Source: Actinomycetota bacterium (lineage in GTDB: Bacteria; Actinomycetota; Actinomycetes; Acidothermales; Acidothermaceae). Taken from it: a stretch of 8,059 nt of DNA. Below are positions 1 to 6,324 of the stretch, piece by piece. Numbering within the stretch: position 1 is the stretch's first letter; every line of letters begins with the position of its first letter. Under the pieces are notes generated by a model. It did no database searches. It was not told the origin of the DNA and saw only the letters and a list, made by a program, of their open reading frames with translations. The stretch covers positions 1-8,059 of the forward strand of contig PLCK01000175.1 in assembly GCA_003134755.1 (NCBI GenBank). Reading direction: 5' to 3'. Position numbers and translations under genes: made by a program.

Positions 1-1068
1 CTTCCGGTGTCGGCAACGTCGACCGACACCACGCTGACGGTGCTCGTTCGCGCCGGGGGTGATCCGAAGTCAGTCGCGGGCGCGGCCGCCGCGACCGCTT
101 GCGCGCACGTAGCAGGCGCGAACGTCGTTGCGGTCCAAGGTGGCGACCCTCGCCGTGATCCGGCGGCGACCGCAGAACTCATGCGCGATCCGCGACCGAA
201 CATGCTGGCCGTCGGCGCCGAGTTCGGATCGCCGACGCAACTGAAGTCGCGGCTCGCGGTGGCAGGCAAGGGAACTCAGCTGCCTGGTGGCGGTCAGATC
301 TTCTTTCCTGGACGCCGACTGGTTGCCCTCTACGGGCACCCCGGCGGCGCTGCACTTGGAGTTCTCGGCGCCCAGGATGTGGCGGCGGGCATCGTTAGGG
401 TCAAGCAGCTCGCGGCCGCGTACGCGCCGATGAGCAAGGTGCCGGTCGTGCCCGCGTTCGAAATCATCGCGACAGTCGCGCAGGCATCGGCTGGCTCCGA
501 CGGCAATTTCTCCAACGAGTCGAGCGTCGCGTCGCTGTTGCCATGGGTACAGCAGGCGAACGCCGCCGGGCTCTACGTCGTCCTGGATCTGCAGCCGGGC
601 ACGGCCGATGCGCTTGAGCAGGCGAAGAGGTACGTGTCGTTGTTGCAGCTGCCGAACGTGGGCCTTGCTATCGACCCTGAGTGGGCACTCGCACTAGGTC
701 AGCAGCCGCTCGCGCAGATCGGCAGCATCGACAGTTCGCGCATCAACGCCGTCGGCGCTTGGCTCGAACAGCTGACTGCGTCGAAGCACCTGCCGCAGAA
801 GCTGTTCGTCATCCACCAATTCAGGCTCACAATGATCGGCCACGAATCCGCACTGAACACCCGCTACGACGACGTCGCGGTTCTCATTCACATGGATGGC
901 CAGGGCACACCGGCAAACAAGTTCGCTACCTGGAGGTCGGTCGTGCAGACCGCGCCCAAGGGCCTGCCCTTCGGCTGGAAGAACTTCTACAAGGAAGACC
1001 AGCCCGTGCTCACTCCAGCCCAGACGATGGCGCAGGCGCCGACGCCGCTGATGATTTCGTACCAGTAG
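1..1068 (+). CDS. CWB2-like / TIM-barrel-like conserved actinobacterial hypothetical protein (5' partial)
   Basis: I recognise this as a conserved, uncharacterised actinobacterial protein but cannot assign a reaction. The frame is open to the left edge. The first possible start is GTG at 7, with only six bases before it, so no ribosome site can be judged. Counting from that GTG (353 residues), residues about 10-120 resemble a cell-wall-binding repeat 2 unit (alternating Gly/Ala-rich strands, 'GGDPR', 'LYGHPG'). Residues about 145-300 form strands ending in acidic residues ('FEIIATV' E152, 'VVLDLQPG' D194, 'AIDPEW' D223/E225, 'IHMDGQG' D297), a pattern seen in TIM-barrel hydrolase-like folds. 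Family members usually carry an N-terminal export or lipoprotein signal; none is seen here, which fits truncation by the window edge. It is probably exported and cell-wall-associated (inference). The stop is TAG at 1066-1068, followed by a stem-loop. Confidence 0.75.
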   Translation, partial: LPVSATSTDTTLTVLVRAGGDPKSVAGAAAATACAHVAGANVVAVQGGDPRRDPAATAELMRDPRPNMLAVGAEFGSPTQLKSRLAVAGKGTQLPGGGQIFFPGRRLVALYGHPGGAALGVLGAQDVAAGIVRVKQLAAAYAPMSKVPVVPAFEIIATVAQASAGSDGNFSNESSVASLLPWVQQANAAGLYVVLDLQPGTADALEQAKRYVSLLQLPNVGLAIDPEWALALGQQPLAQIGSIDSSRINAVGAWLEQLTASKHLPQKLFVIHQFRLTMIGHESALNTRYDDVAVLIHMDGQGTPANKFATWRSVVQTAPKGLPFGWKNFYKEDQPVLTPAQTMAQAPTPLMISYQ

Positions 1069-1073
1069 AGTTC

Positions 1074-1096
1074 TCGAGGGCGAAGAACGCCCTTGG
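1074..1096 (+). terminator. stem-loop after the CWB2-like gene, candidate terminator
   Basis: An inverted repeat begins six bases after the upstream stop codon. Positions 1074-1082 pair with 1088-1096 as nine base pairs, two of them G-T wobbles, around the five-base loop AAGAA. The core AGGGCG/CGCCCT is perfect. There is no T-run after it, which is common for actinobacterial terminator hairpins but weakens the call. It would separate the first gene from the SDR gene, whose likely start lies 20-40 bases downstream. Confidence 0.4.
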
Positions 1097-1134
1097 CGGA
1101 ACGATGTAGACCAGCTATGAGACGGCAGCGGGGC

Positions 1135-2625
1135 ATGACGGTAAGCGAAGAAGACTCGGTCCAAGACGACGTCCAGCCGGCGGGTATCGACCCGATGCGG
1201 TTGGCGGTCGCTCTCGGCGTCTTCGAAGAACTCGACGCGCTGCCCGTCGACCATCCTGATGCTGTTCGGGTCCGGCGTGCGACGGCCCGGCTGTACAAGA
1301 CCGTGAAGACGCGCAACCGCAAAGAGCTTCGTGCTGCTGTTGTCGCCGCCGATGAAGCCGTCACCGCCGCTACCGCAACGGGTGCACCTGGCCGTATCGA
1401 CGACGAGACGCAGGGTCTGGCGCTGACGGCGAACACGACAACGCCGACCGCGGGCACGTTGCGTCGTGCGCGGGCGTGCTACACCTGCAAAGAGCGCTAC
1501 AACGAGGTCGACGCGTTCTACCACCAGCTGTGTCCGCCGTGCGCCGCGTTGAACCGCAGTCGTCGTGACGCGCGGACGGATCTCACCGGACGTCGTGCGC
1601 TGCTCACCGGCGGTCGCGCCAAGATCGGCATGTATATCGCGCTTCGATTGCTGCGCGACGGCGCCCACACGACAATCACCACGCGGTTCCCGAATGATGC
1701 GGTGCGGCGGTTCACTGCAATGGACGACAGCTCCCAGTGGCTGCACCGCTTGAGCATCGTCGGCATCGACCTGCGCGATCCGTCGCAGGTCGTCGAACTC
1801 GCCGACGCGGTCGCGGCCGCAGGCCCGTTGGACATCCTCATCAACAATGCGGCACAGACGGTGCGGCGAACTCCCGGGGCCTACGGGCAGTTGATCGCGG
1901 CCGAGAGTGCGCCATTGCCCGACGGTCCACTGCCGGAGCTGATCGATCTCGGCTACGCGGTGGGCCACGGACCTGCCGCTATCGGCGAGCAGGGGTCGCG
2001 AGCGCCGCACCCAACTCACCCAACGCACGAGCTGACCCCGCATGCCCTGACCGCGCTCGCACTCACCAGCGGGTCGGCGTCCCTCGATCGGGTGGCCGAG
2101 CAGACCGCCATCGATGCCGGTGGGCTGGTGCCCGACCTCGACGCGGTGAACAGCTGGACCCGCCGCGTGCACGAAGTCGATCCTGTCGAACTGCTCGAAG
2201 TGCAGCTGTGCAACGTGACGGCGCCCTTCGTTCTGGTCAGCCGACTGCGGCCGGCCCTGGCCGCGTCGCCGGCGCGACGCAAGTACGTCGTCAACGTCTC
2301 GGCGATGGAGGGTCAGTTTGGCCGGGTCTACAAGGGTGCGGGCCACCCGCACACGAACATGGCGAAGGCCGCGCTCAACATGCTCACGCGCACGAGCGCC
2401 CGCGATCTGTTCGACGAGGGCATCTTGATGACCAGCGTCGACACCGGCTGGATCACCGACGAGCGGCCCCATCCGACGAAGGCGCGATTGGCCGACGAGG
2501 GATTTCACGCACCGCTCGATCTCGTCGATGGGGCGGCGCGCGTCTATGACCCGATTGTGCGGGGCGAGCAGGGCGAAGATCTGTACGACTGCTTCTTGAA
2601 GGACTACGCGCCGTCCGCCTGGTAG
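1135..2625 (+). CDS. Atypical SDR-family oxidoreductase with zinc-ribbon-like motif
   Basis: This is a Rossmann-fold short-chain dehydrogenase-like protein of 496 residues, about twice the usual SDR length. Numbered from ATG 1135: residues 1-110 are a mostly helical, Asp-rich N-terminal region. C115/C118 and C133/C136 form a CXXC-X14-CXXC zinc-ribbon-like motif. 'TGGRAKIG' at 158-165 is the dinucleotide-binding loop and 'NNAAQ' at 237 is the NNAG motif. An insert of about 100 residues (243-341) includes a His-rich stretch. N360 and S389 match the SDR Asn and Ser, and K411 the Lys, but the expected YxxxK reads 'TNMAK', with Thr407 replacing the catalytic Tyr. NAD(P) binding is likely; the substrate is unknown. 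ATG 1117 and TTG 1093 are alternative in-frame starts. None has a strong ribosome site, and 1135 gives the most natural N-terminus. The stop lies 8-23 bases before the DUF5990 gene, so the two are probably co-transcribed. Confidence 0.87.
   Translation: MTVSEEDSVQDDVQPAGIDPMRLAVALGVFEELDALPVDHPDAVRVRRATARLYKTVKTRNRKELRAAVVAADEAVTAATATGAPGRIDDETQGLALTANTTTPTAGTLRRARACYTCKERYNEVDAFYHQLCPPCAALNRSRRDARTDLTGRRALLTGGRAKIGMYIALRLLRDGAHTTITTRFPNDAVRRFTAMDDSSQWLHRLSIVGIDLRDPSQVVELADAVAAAGPLDILINNAAQTVRRTPGAYGQLIAAESAPLPDGPLPELIDLGYAVGHGPAAIGEQGSRAPHPTHPTHELTPHALTALALTSGSASLDRVAEQTAIDAGGLVPDLDAVNSWTRRVHEVDPVELLEVQLCNVTAPFVLVSRLRPALAASPARRKYVVNVSAMEGQFGRVYKGAGHPHTNMAKAALNMLTRTSARDLFDEGILMTSVDTGWITDERPHPTKARLADEGFHAPLDLVDGAARVYDPIVRGEQGEDLYDCFLKDYAPSAW
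2008..2025 (+). repeat. two-copy 9-base tandem repeat encoding His-Pro-Thr twice
   Basis: CACCCAACT and CACCCAACG lie directly next to each other in the SDR reading frame and encode HPT-HPT, followed by His-Glu. The two copies differ only at their final base, which is a synonymous third position. This is an intragenic coding repeat inside the insert that separates the SDR NNAA motif from the catalytic region. Confidence 0.6.
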
Positions 2626-2648
2626 CAAACAGGGTGCACCATTGTGGG

Positions 2649-3101
2649 GTGCAGATTCGGATCGAAGGTCGCGAGCTGCCCGGCCGAACGTGTGCGGGCG
2701 GCGCCGACTTTCCTGGCTACGACAACGTCCACGTTGGCGTGCAGCGGCGAGATCGTCGCGACGAGTTGCTCGATCCGCACCGGGGTGATGCGGAGTCGGC
2801 GACCTGGACCTTCGAGGCCGTTGTTCTCGACGGTGCGAACGGACGCGACGTCCGTGGCCCGTACATCCAGGGCGGCCCCGGCGGGCGGTTCATCTATCTG
2901 AGCTGGGGAACCGTCGCCGCGGACGGCGCGTTCACGTTGTTCCGTCGCGCCAAGCTGTTTCTCGCCGACGTCGTGCCCCGAGTGCTCGCCGCCGCAGAAC
3001 GCAGCGGGAGCCTCGTCGCTCGCCTCAGTCTCACCGACGCAAAGGGCCGTCCGGTGTGCGCCTGGGTCAAGCCTCCTGAAGTGGTTTGGTCAAGCGCCTG
3101 A
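2649..3101 (+). CDS. DUF5990 family protein
   Basis: This small, probably cytosolic protein of 150 residues matches my memory of the actinobacterial DUF5990 family, which has no known function. From GTG 2649 it begins with the family-typical 'QIRIEG', then shows 'NVHVGVQ' near 26-32, 'RGPYIQG' near 69-75, 'FIYLSWG' near 81-87, 'FRRAKL' near 98-103 and 'LTDAKGRPVCA' near 128-138. These are the conserved blocks, so the protein looks complete. An in-frame GTG at 2634 would add five residues. I prefer 2649 because the family domain starts at once there, although neither start has a strong Shine-Dalgarno sequence. The gene follows the SDR gene by 23 bases (8 with the earlier start), which suggests translation from the same transcript. 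Its last 12 bases overlap the end of the convergent hydrolase gene. Confidence 0.85.
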   Translation: MQIRIEGRELPGRTCAGGADFPGYDNVHVGVQRRDRRDELLDPHRGDAESATWTFEAVVLDGANGRDVRGPYIQGGPGGRFIYLSWGTVAADGAFTLFRRAKLFLADVVPRVLAAAERSGSLVARLSLTDAKGRPVCAWVKPPEVVWSSA

Positions 3102-3974
3102 GCCAATCGGCGTCCGCGATTGTTCGTTTCGATCTTTCGCCGATACAACGAACGCTTTGATGATCGGCCAGTACGAGTCCGGGACATCAAGCCACGGAAA
3201 GTGGCCCGCTTCCTCCACGATTTCGAGGTGCGCTAGCTCGGCCGGGAGAGCGTCGTAAGTCTCCTGCGCTGCGGCCACCGGAGTGACGGGGGCAAGCCGG
3301 CCAACGCAGACGAGCGTTGGACAGGCGATGCCGCTCGCTGCGTCGGCCGCGTCGAAGGCGCAGAGCAGGTTCATGCCGTACCCGATCAGTTCGGGGTTGC
3401 GCGTCCTGCGCGCGAGTTGCGCGTCGTCAGGTACCCGGGGGCCGAACGCGGCGAACACCGCCGCCCACTCCGAGTCGGTGGTTGAGCCATCGCTGTACTC
3501 GCGCCTCGCCAGCTCCGCGACGTCATCACCGGCGACCTTTCGGACACCTTCCACGAGGCGGTCCAAATCGAATCGCGACATCGTCGACTGCAGGATCAGC
3601 CCACCTGCGTGGCCCGGATGGCGAGCCGCATAGAGCAGAGCAATCATCCCGCCCATCGAGTGGCCGAAGACGATCGGTCGGGTGATTCCGACGACATCGC
3701 AGAATGCGCGAACATCGTCGGCGCAGAGCTCGAAGTTCCAGTCGGCCGGGTCGTGCCGAGCCGACCGGCCGTGGTCGCGTAGGTCGAGGTAGACCACCTG
3801 CGCCACGTCGGTCAGACGCGCGAAGTCGGGCTTGAAGTACGAATGGTCGTGACCGCCGGGACCGCCGTGTACCAACACCACGGTCGGCCGCGCGCGCATC
3901 TCGCGGCCGTCAGGGACCAGCTCGGCACCGTCGACGTCGAACCACAACCGCACCCCGTTGGCCTCGACCAGCAT
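3090..3974 (-). CDS. Alpha/beta hydrolase, proline iminopeptidase-like
   Basis: This is a 294-residue cytosolic alpha/beta-hydrolase-fold protein most like proline iminopeptidase/S33-type hydrolases. There is no signal peptide. It shows the oxyanion-hole loop 'HGGPGG' (36-41), the nucleophile elbow 'GHSMGG' with Ser106, a cap region at about 130-215, and the catalytic His258 in 'EEAGHFPW'. The acid of the triad is expected in the loop after the strand 'PTLVCVG', where relatives read G-x-x-D-P-x-TP. Here it reads 'GRLAPVTP', with Ala228 in place of Asp (codon at 3291-3293). Activity may therefore be altered, or another acid such as one in 'RFDLD' (134-138) may serve. The ATG at 3972-3974 is preceded by GAGG at suitable spacing. 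The substrate cannot be read from the sequence. The gene is divergent from the globin gene and convergent with the DUF5990 gene. Confidence 0.9.
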   Translation of the reverse strand: MLVEANGVRLWFDVDGAELVPDGREMRARPTVVLVHGGPGGHDHSYFKPDFARLTDVAQVVYLDLRDHGRSARHDPADWNFELCADDVRAFCDVVGITRPIVFGHSMGGMIALLYAARHPGHAGGLILQSTMSRFDLDRLVEGVRKVAGDDVAELARREYSDGSTTDSEWAAVFAAFGPRVPDDAQLARRTRNPELIGYGMNLLCAFDAADAASGIACPTLVCVGRLAPVTPVAAAQETYDALPAELAHLEIVEEAGHFPWLDVPDSYWPIIKAFVVSAKDRNEQSRTPIGSGA

Positions 3975-4096
3975 CCCGCGCCTCGTTCCCGCTGTCGGCT
4001 AGCGACACCAGGATGCTCTCGAGACGCCGATCTGGCACGGGTTGGGCCACAATTCGGCGCTATCGCGTCGGTCGTACGTCGTGCAAGGCTCTGGTC

Positions 4097-4549
4097 GTGC
4101 GCCCCACCCTCTTCGAGTTCGCCGGCGGAGAGCCTGCGTTCCTGGCTTTGGCCGCCGCCCACCATGTTCGGTGCGTGAACGATCCCGAGCTGAATCACCC
4201 CTTCTCGCATCCGGATCAGAATCCCCAGCACGTCGAGCGGCTAGCCGCGTACTGGGCCGAGGTGATGGGTGGGCCACCGGGTTACTCGGCGTCGTGTGGT
4301 GATCAGTCGGGGCTGTTGCAGATGCACGCGGGCAACGGCGACATGACCGATCTCGGTCGGCGATTCGTCGAGTGTTTCGTTCTCGCGGCGGACGACGCCG
4401 GGCTCCCCGACGATCCCGATTTCCGCGCCGCGTTGCGCGCGTACATGCAATGGGCCGTCGACGACGTGCTCACCTACTCAGATCACGATGCGACTGTTCC
4501 AACCGGTCTACCTATTCCGCACTGGTCGTGGAACGGCCTGCAACCCTGA
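4097..4549 (+). CDS. Truncated haemoglobin, group II-like
   Basis: This is a 150-residue haem protein of the 2-over-2 truncated globin fold, expected to bind O2, NO or related ligands in the cytosol. I aligned it by eye to M. tuberculosis GlbO recalled from memory. 'YW...GGP' (52-60), 'GYSASCG' (62-68) and the proximal HisF8, His77 in 'LLQMHAG', match the family. Three pocket positions differ: B10 is His23 instead of Tyr, CD1 is Phe36 instead of Tyr, and G8 is Phe90 instead of Trp. The C-terminal tail after about residue 128 ('GLPIPHWSWNGLQ') goes beyond the usual globin end. The start is GTG 4097, because AAGG at 4085-4088 lies eight bases upstream and the globin domain begins at once. A frame extension to 4013 is rejected as a basic, non-conserved run. 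The gene sits alone between a divergent and a convergent neighbour. Confidence 0.87.
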   Translation: MRPTLFEFAGGEPAFLALAAAHHVRCVNDPELNHPFSHPDQNPQHVERLAAYWAEVMGGPPGYSASCGDQSGLLQMHAGNGDMTDLGRRFVECFVLAADDAGLPDDPDFRAALRAYMQWAVDDVLTYSDHDATVPTGLPIPHWSWNGLQP

Positions 4550-4556
4550 AATCACC

Positions 4557-4587
4557 CTCGCGAGCGAGTCACGCTGGCCGGCAGCGT
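4557..4587. terminator. inverted repeats between convergent genes, candidate bidirectional terminator
   Basis: The gap between the tail-to-tail globin and LldD-like genes is 37 bases. It holds the palindrome CTCGCGAG at 4557-4564 and a perfect six-base-pair stem, ACGCTG at 4571-4576 with CAGCGT at 4582-4587, around the loop GCCGG. The second stem reaches the stop codon of the leftward gene. There is no U-tract on either strand, so this is a positional and structural inference only. Confidence 0.35.
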
Positions 4588-5804
4588 CAGGGCAGTTTGA
4601 CGTGACTGGCGTTGAGTTCGTCGATCGTCCGCACGCCCAGCAACTGCATGGTGCGACGAATGTCGCGGGACAAGATCTCCACGGCCCGTTCGACTCCGCG
4701 CTCGCCGCCGGCCATCAGGCCGTACAGATAGGCACGGCCGACCAGGGTGGCGCGGGCGCCCAACGCAGTCGCGGCGACGATGTCGGCGCCGGACATGACT
4801 CCGGTGTCAAGCCATACCTCGGCACGATCGCCGACAGCATCGAGGACGTCGGGAAGGAGGCGCAGCGGTATCGGGGCCCGATCGAGTTGGCGGCCGCCGT
4901 GGTTGGAGACCACGAGCGCTTCAGCGCCGGCATCGACAACGCGTCGCGCGTCGGCCACCGACTGGATGCCCTTGATGACGAGCGGACCGTCCCAGAACGA
5001 GCGCAGCCACTCGAGGTCGGCGATGGTCATCGACGGATCGAATAGCTTGTCGAGCATCTCGCCGATCGTGCCGCGCCAGTCGGACAGCGTTGCAAAGGTC
5101 AGCGGACTTGTCGTCAGCAGGTTGATCCACCATGCCGGGTGCATCGCGGCACCGAACACCGTCTTCGCCGTCAACGCGGGCGGTATCGAGAAGCCGTTGC
5201 GGGTGTCGCGCAGCCGCGGGCCGGCCACTGGGACGTCGACCGTGAGGATGAGCGCTTCGAACCCGGCCTCCTTCGCGCGCATCATCAAGTCCTGCGCGGC
5301 CGAGCGGTCCTTCCACACGTAAAGCTGAAACCACTTGCGCGCCTTCGGGGCGGCTGCGGCGACGTCCTCGATCGACGTCGTCCCCATCGTCGACAGTGCG
5401 TACGGAATGCCACGCCGCTCGGCTACCCGAACGACGGCAGTCTCACCCTCGTGGTTCATCAGCCGGGTGAATCCGGTCGGCGCGAAGGCAAACGGCATCG
5501 CCGATGGCTGCCCGAGCATCGTGGTGGACATGTCGACCTCGGCCACGTCGCGCAGGATCGAGGGCTGGAACTCCAGTTCGTTGAACAGGTCGCGCGCACG
5601 CTTGAGGCTGATCTCTCCGCCGGCGGCGCCATCGGTGTAGTCGAACACCGACCGCGGCGTGCGTCGGCGGGCCACCGAACGGAGGTCGCTGATCGTCAAC
5701 GCCGCAGCGAGCCGCCGCTTGGTGGGGTTGATGTCGATCGGCTTCGGGCGCAGGAGCGGCTTGAGCTCATGCCACTTCGGCACTTGGCGATCTGCCACGG
5801 TCAC
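4587..5804 (-). CDS. lldD: FMN-dependent alpha-hydroxy-acid dehydrogenase, LldD2-like (probable L-lactate dehydrogenase)
   Basis: This is a 405-residue FMN enzyme of the glycolate oxidase/L-lactate dehydrogenase family. It oxidises an L-2-hydroxy acid, probably lactate to pyruvate, and passes electrons to the respiratory chain in the M. tuberculosis LldD2-like subgroup. Numbered from GTG 5804: 'FDYTDG' with Tyr56, the FMN-contacting 'QLYVW' (Gln160, Tyr162), 'TVDVPVAG' with Thr188, substrate Arg197, 'VIKGI' with Lys278, the catalytic base His302 and Arg305 in 'SNHGGRQ', the phosphate-binding 'DTGVMSG' (Asp333), and 'GRAYLYGL'. All key residues are present. GTG 5804 (or 5798) gives an N-terminus that lines up with LldD2. 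ATG 5867 would add 21 unconserved residues and would lie 13 bases after the HIT stop. The gene is probably co-transcribed with the HIT gene. The symbol is by family; lactate specificity is inferred. Confidence 0.88.
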   Translation of the reverse strand: MTVADRQVPKWHELKPLLRPKPIDINPTKRRLAAALTISDLRSVARRRTPRSVFDYTDGAAGGEISLKRARDLFNELEFQPSILRDVAEVDMSTTMLGQPSAMPFAFAPTGFTRLMNHEGETAVVRVAERRGIPYALSTMGTTSIEDVAAAAPKARKWFQLYVWKDRSAAQDLMMRAKEAGFEALILTVDVPVAGPRLRDTRNGFSIPPALTAKTVFGAAMHPAWWINLLTTSPLTFATLSDWRGTIGEMLDKLFDPSMTIADLEWLRSFWDGPLVIKGIQSVADARRVVDAGAEALVVSNHGGRQLDRAPIPLRLLPDVLDAVGDRAEVWLDTGVMSGADIVAATALGARATLVGRAYLYGLMAGGERGVERAVEILSRDIRRTMQLLGVRTIDELNASHVKLP

Positions 5805-5839
5805 CCCAACGCTCGCCTGAGTCGTAACACTGAGCGGAA

Positions 5840-5845
5840 AATCTA
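5840..5845 (-). promoter_or_regulatory. possible -10 element upstream of the LldD-like gene
   Basis: Read on the minus strand, the hexamer is TAGATT, fitting the actinobacterial TANNNT -10 pattern. It lies about 35 bases before GTG 5804, in the gap after the HIT gene, and sits in one of the few locally AT-rich patches here. I see no convincing -35 box. If real, it would allow transcription of the dehydrogenase separately from the HIT gene and would rule out the ATG 5867 start for that transcript. Confidence 0.25.
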
Positions 5846-5880
5846 GTGCACCCGCCGTCGGGCCCATTGTCCGGCCGTCG

Positions 5881-6294
5881 TCAGCCGCCGGTGAGTAACG
5901 CAAAGGTCGACGCGACCGTATCCGCGGCCTCTGGGTCGCGCACCCACCGGACCGGTAGGCGGTCGCCCGTGTGACGCGGAATTACGTGCAGGTGCAGGTG
6001 GAAGACCTCCTGTCCCGCGGCAGCCCCGTTCGACTGGAAGATGCTGACGCCGTCAGCGTCGAAGGCGTCGCGCAACTGCCGGCTGACGTGATGAACGGCT
6101 GCGGCCGAATCGGTGAGTGCTTGCGCACCGCCCTCGGCCAGCAGGTCAGGGACGTGCGAGCGCGGCACGACGAGCGTGTGCCCCTGACGCACGGGAGCGA
6201 TGTCGAGGAAGGCGACCGCGGTGTAGTCCTGGTAGATCAGGTAGGACGGCGCGGTGCCGGCGATGATCGAACAGAAGATGCAGTTGCTGTCCAT
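5881..6294 (-). CDS. HIT family protein (histidine triad nucleotide hydrolase/transferase)
   Basis: This complete 137-residue cytosolic protein belongs to the histidine triad superfamily, whose members hydrolyse or transfer nucleoside phosphates such as phosphoramidates and dinucleoside polyphosphates. The N-terminal 'CIFC' (Cys5, Cys8), together with His47 in 'PRSHVPDL', fits the zinc site of Hint-type members. 'LDIAPVRQGHTLVVP' (30-44) is the usual nucleotide-binding region. The triad 'HLHLHVIPR' supplies His99, His101 and His103, with His101 the expected nucleophile. The start ATG at 6292-6294 is preceded on the minus strand by GGATGA about nine bases upstream. It lies 146 bases downstream of the end of the membrane-protein gene and upstream of the LldD-like gene, with which it is likely co-transcribed. 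The true substrate cannot be told from sequence. Confidence 0.93.
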   Translation of the reverse strand: MDSNCIFCSIIAGTAPSYLIYQDYTAVAFLDIAPVRQGHTLVVPRSHVPDLLAEGGAQALTDSAAAVHHVSRQLRDAFDADGVSIFQSNGAAAGQEVFHLHLHVIPRHTGDRLPVRWVRDPEAADTVASTFALLTGG

Positions 6295-6324
6295 GGCGTC
6301 ATCCGATCGTTGCGGTCGCAGGAC

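Noticed and set aside
1105..1117. leaderless start of the SDR gene at ATG 1117
   Set aside because: The bases at the expected -10 position do not fit TANNNT.
1737..2549. 270-residue plus-strand frame inside the SDR gene
   Set aside because: It is an Arg/Ala/Gly-rich shadow in another frame, while the SDR frame carries all the family motifs.
694..2628. 644-residue open frame on the minus strand
   Set aside because: It lies opposite the end of the CWB2-like gene and the whole SDR gene. Its translation is Arg/Val/Asp-rich and motif-free. Long antisense frames are a by-product of high-GC codon use.
4013..4096. upstream extension of the globin gene to position 4013
   Set aside because: The added 28 residues are basic and unlike globin sequence, and GTG 4097 has an AAGG ribosome site at good spacing.
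3975..4096. promoters in the divergent spacer between hydrolase and globin
   Set aside because: A minus-strand TTGCAC with GATAGC 16 bases later was considered, but it fits the actinobacterial -10 pattern poorly, and no rightward TANNNT box at useful spacing was found.
4488..5846. plus-strand frames of 185, 191 and 235 residues across the LldD-like gene
   Set aside because: They are antisense to a gene with intact FMN-enzyme motifs and have no recognisable domains.
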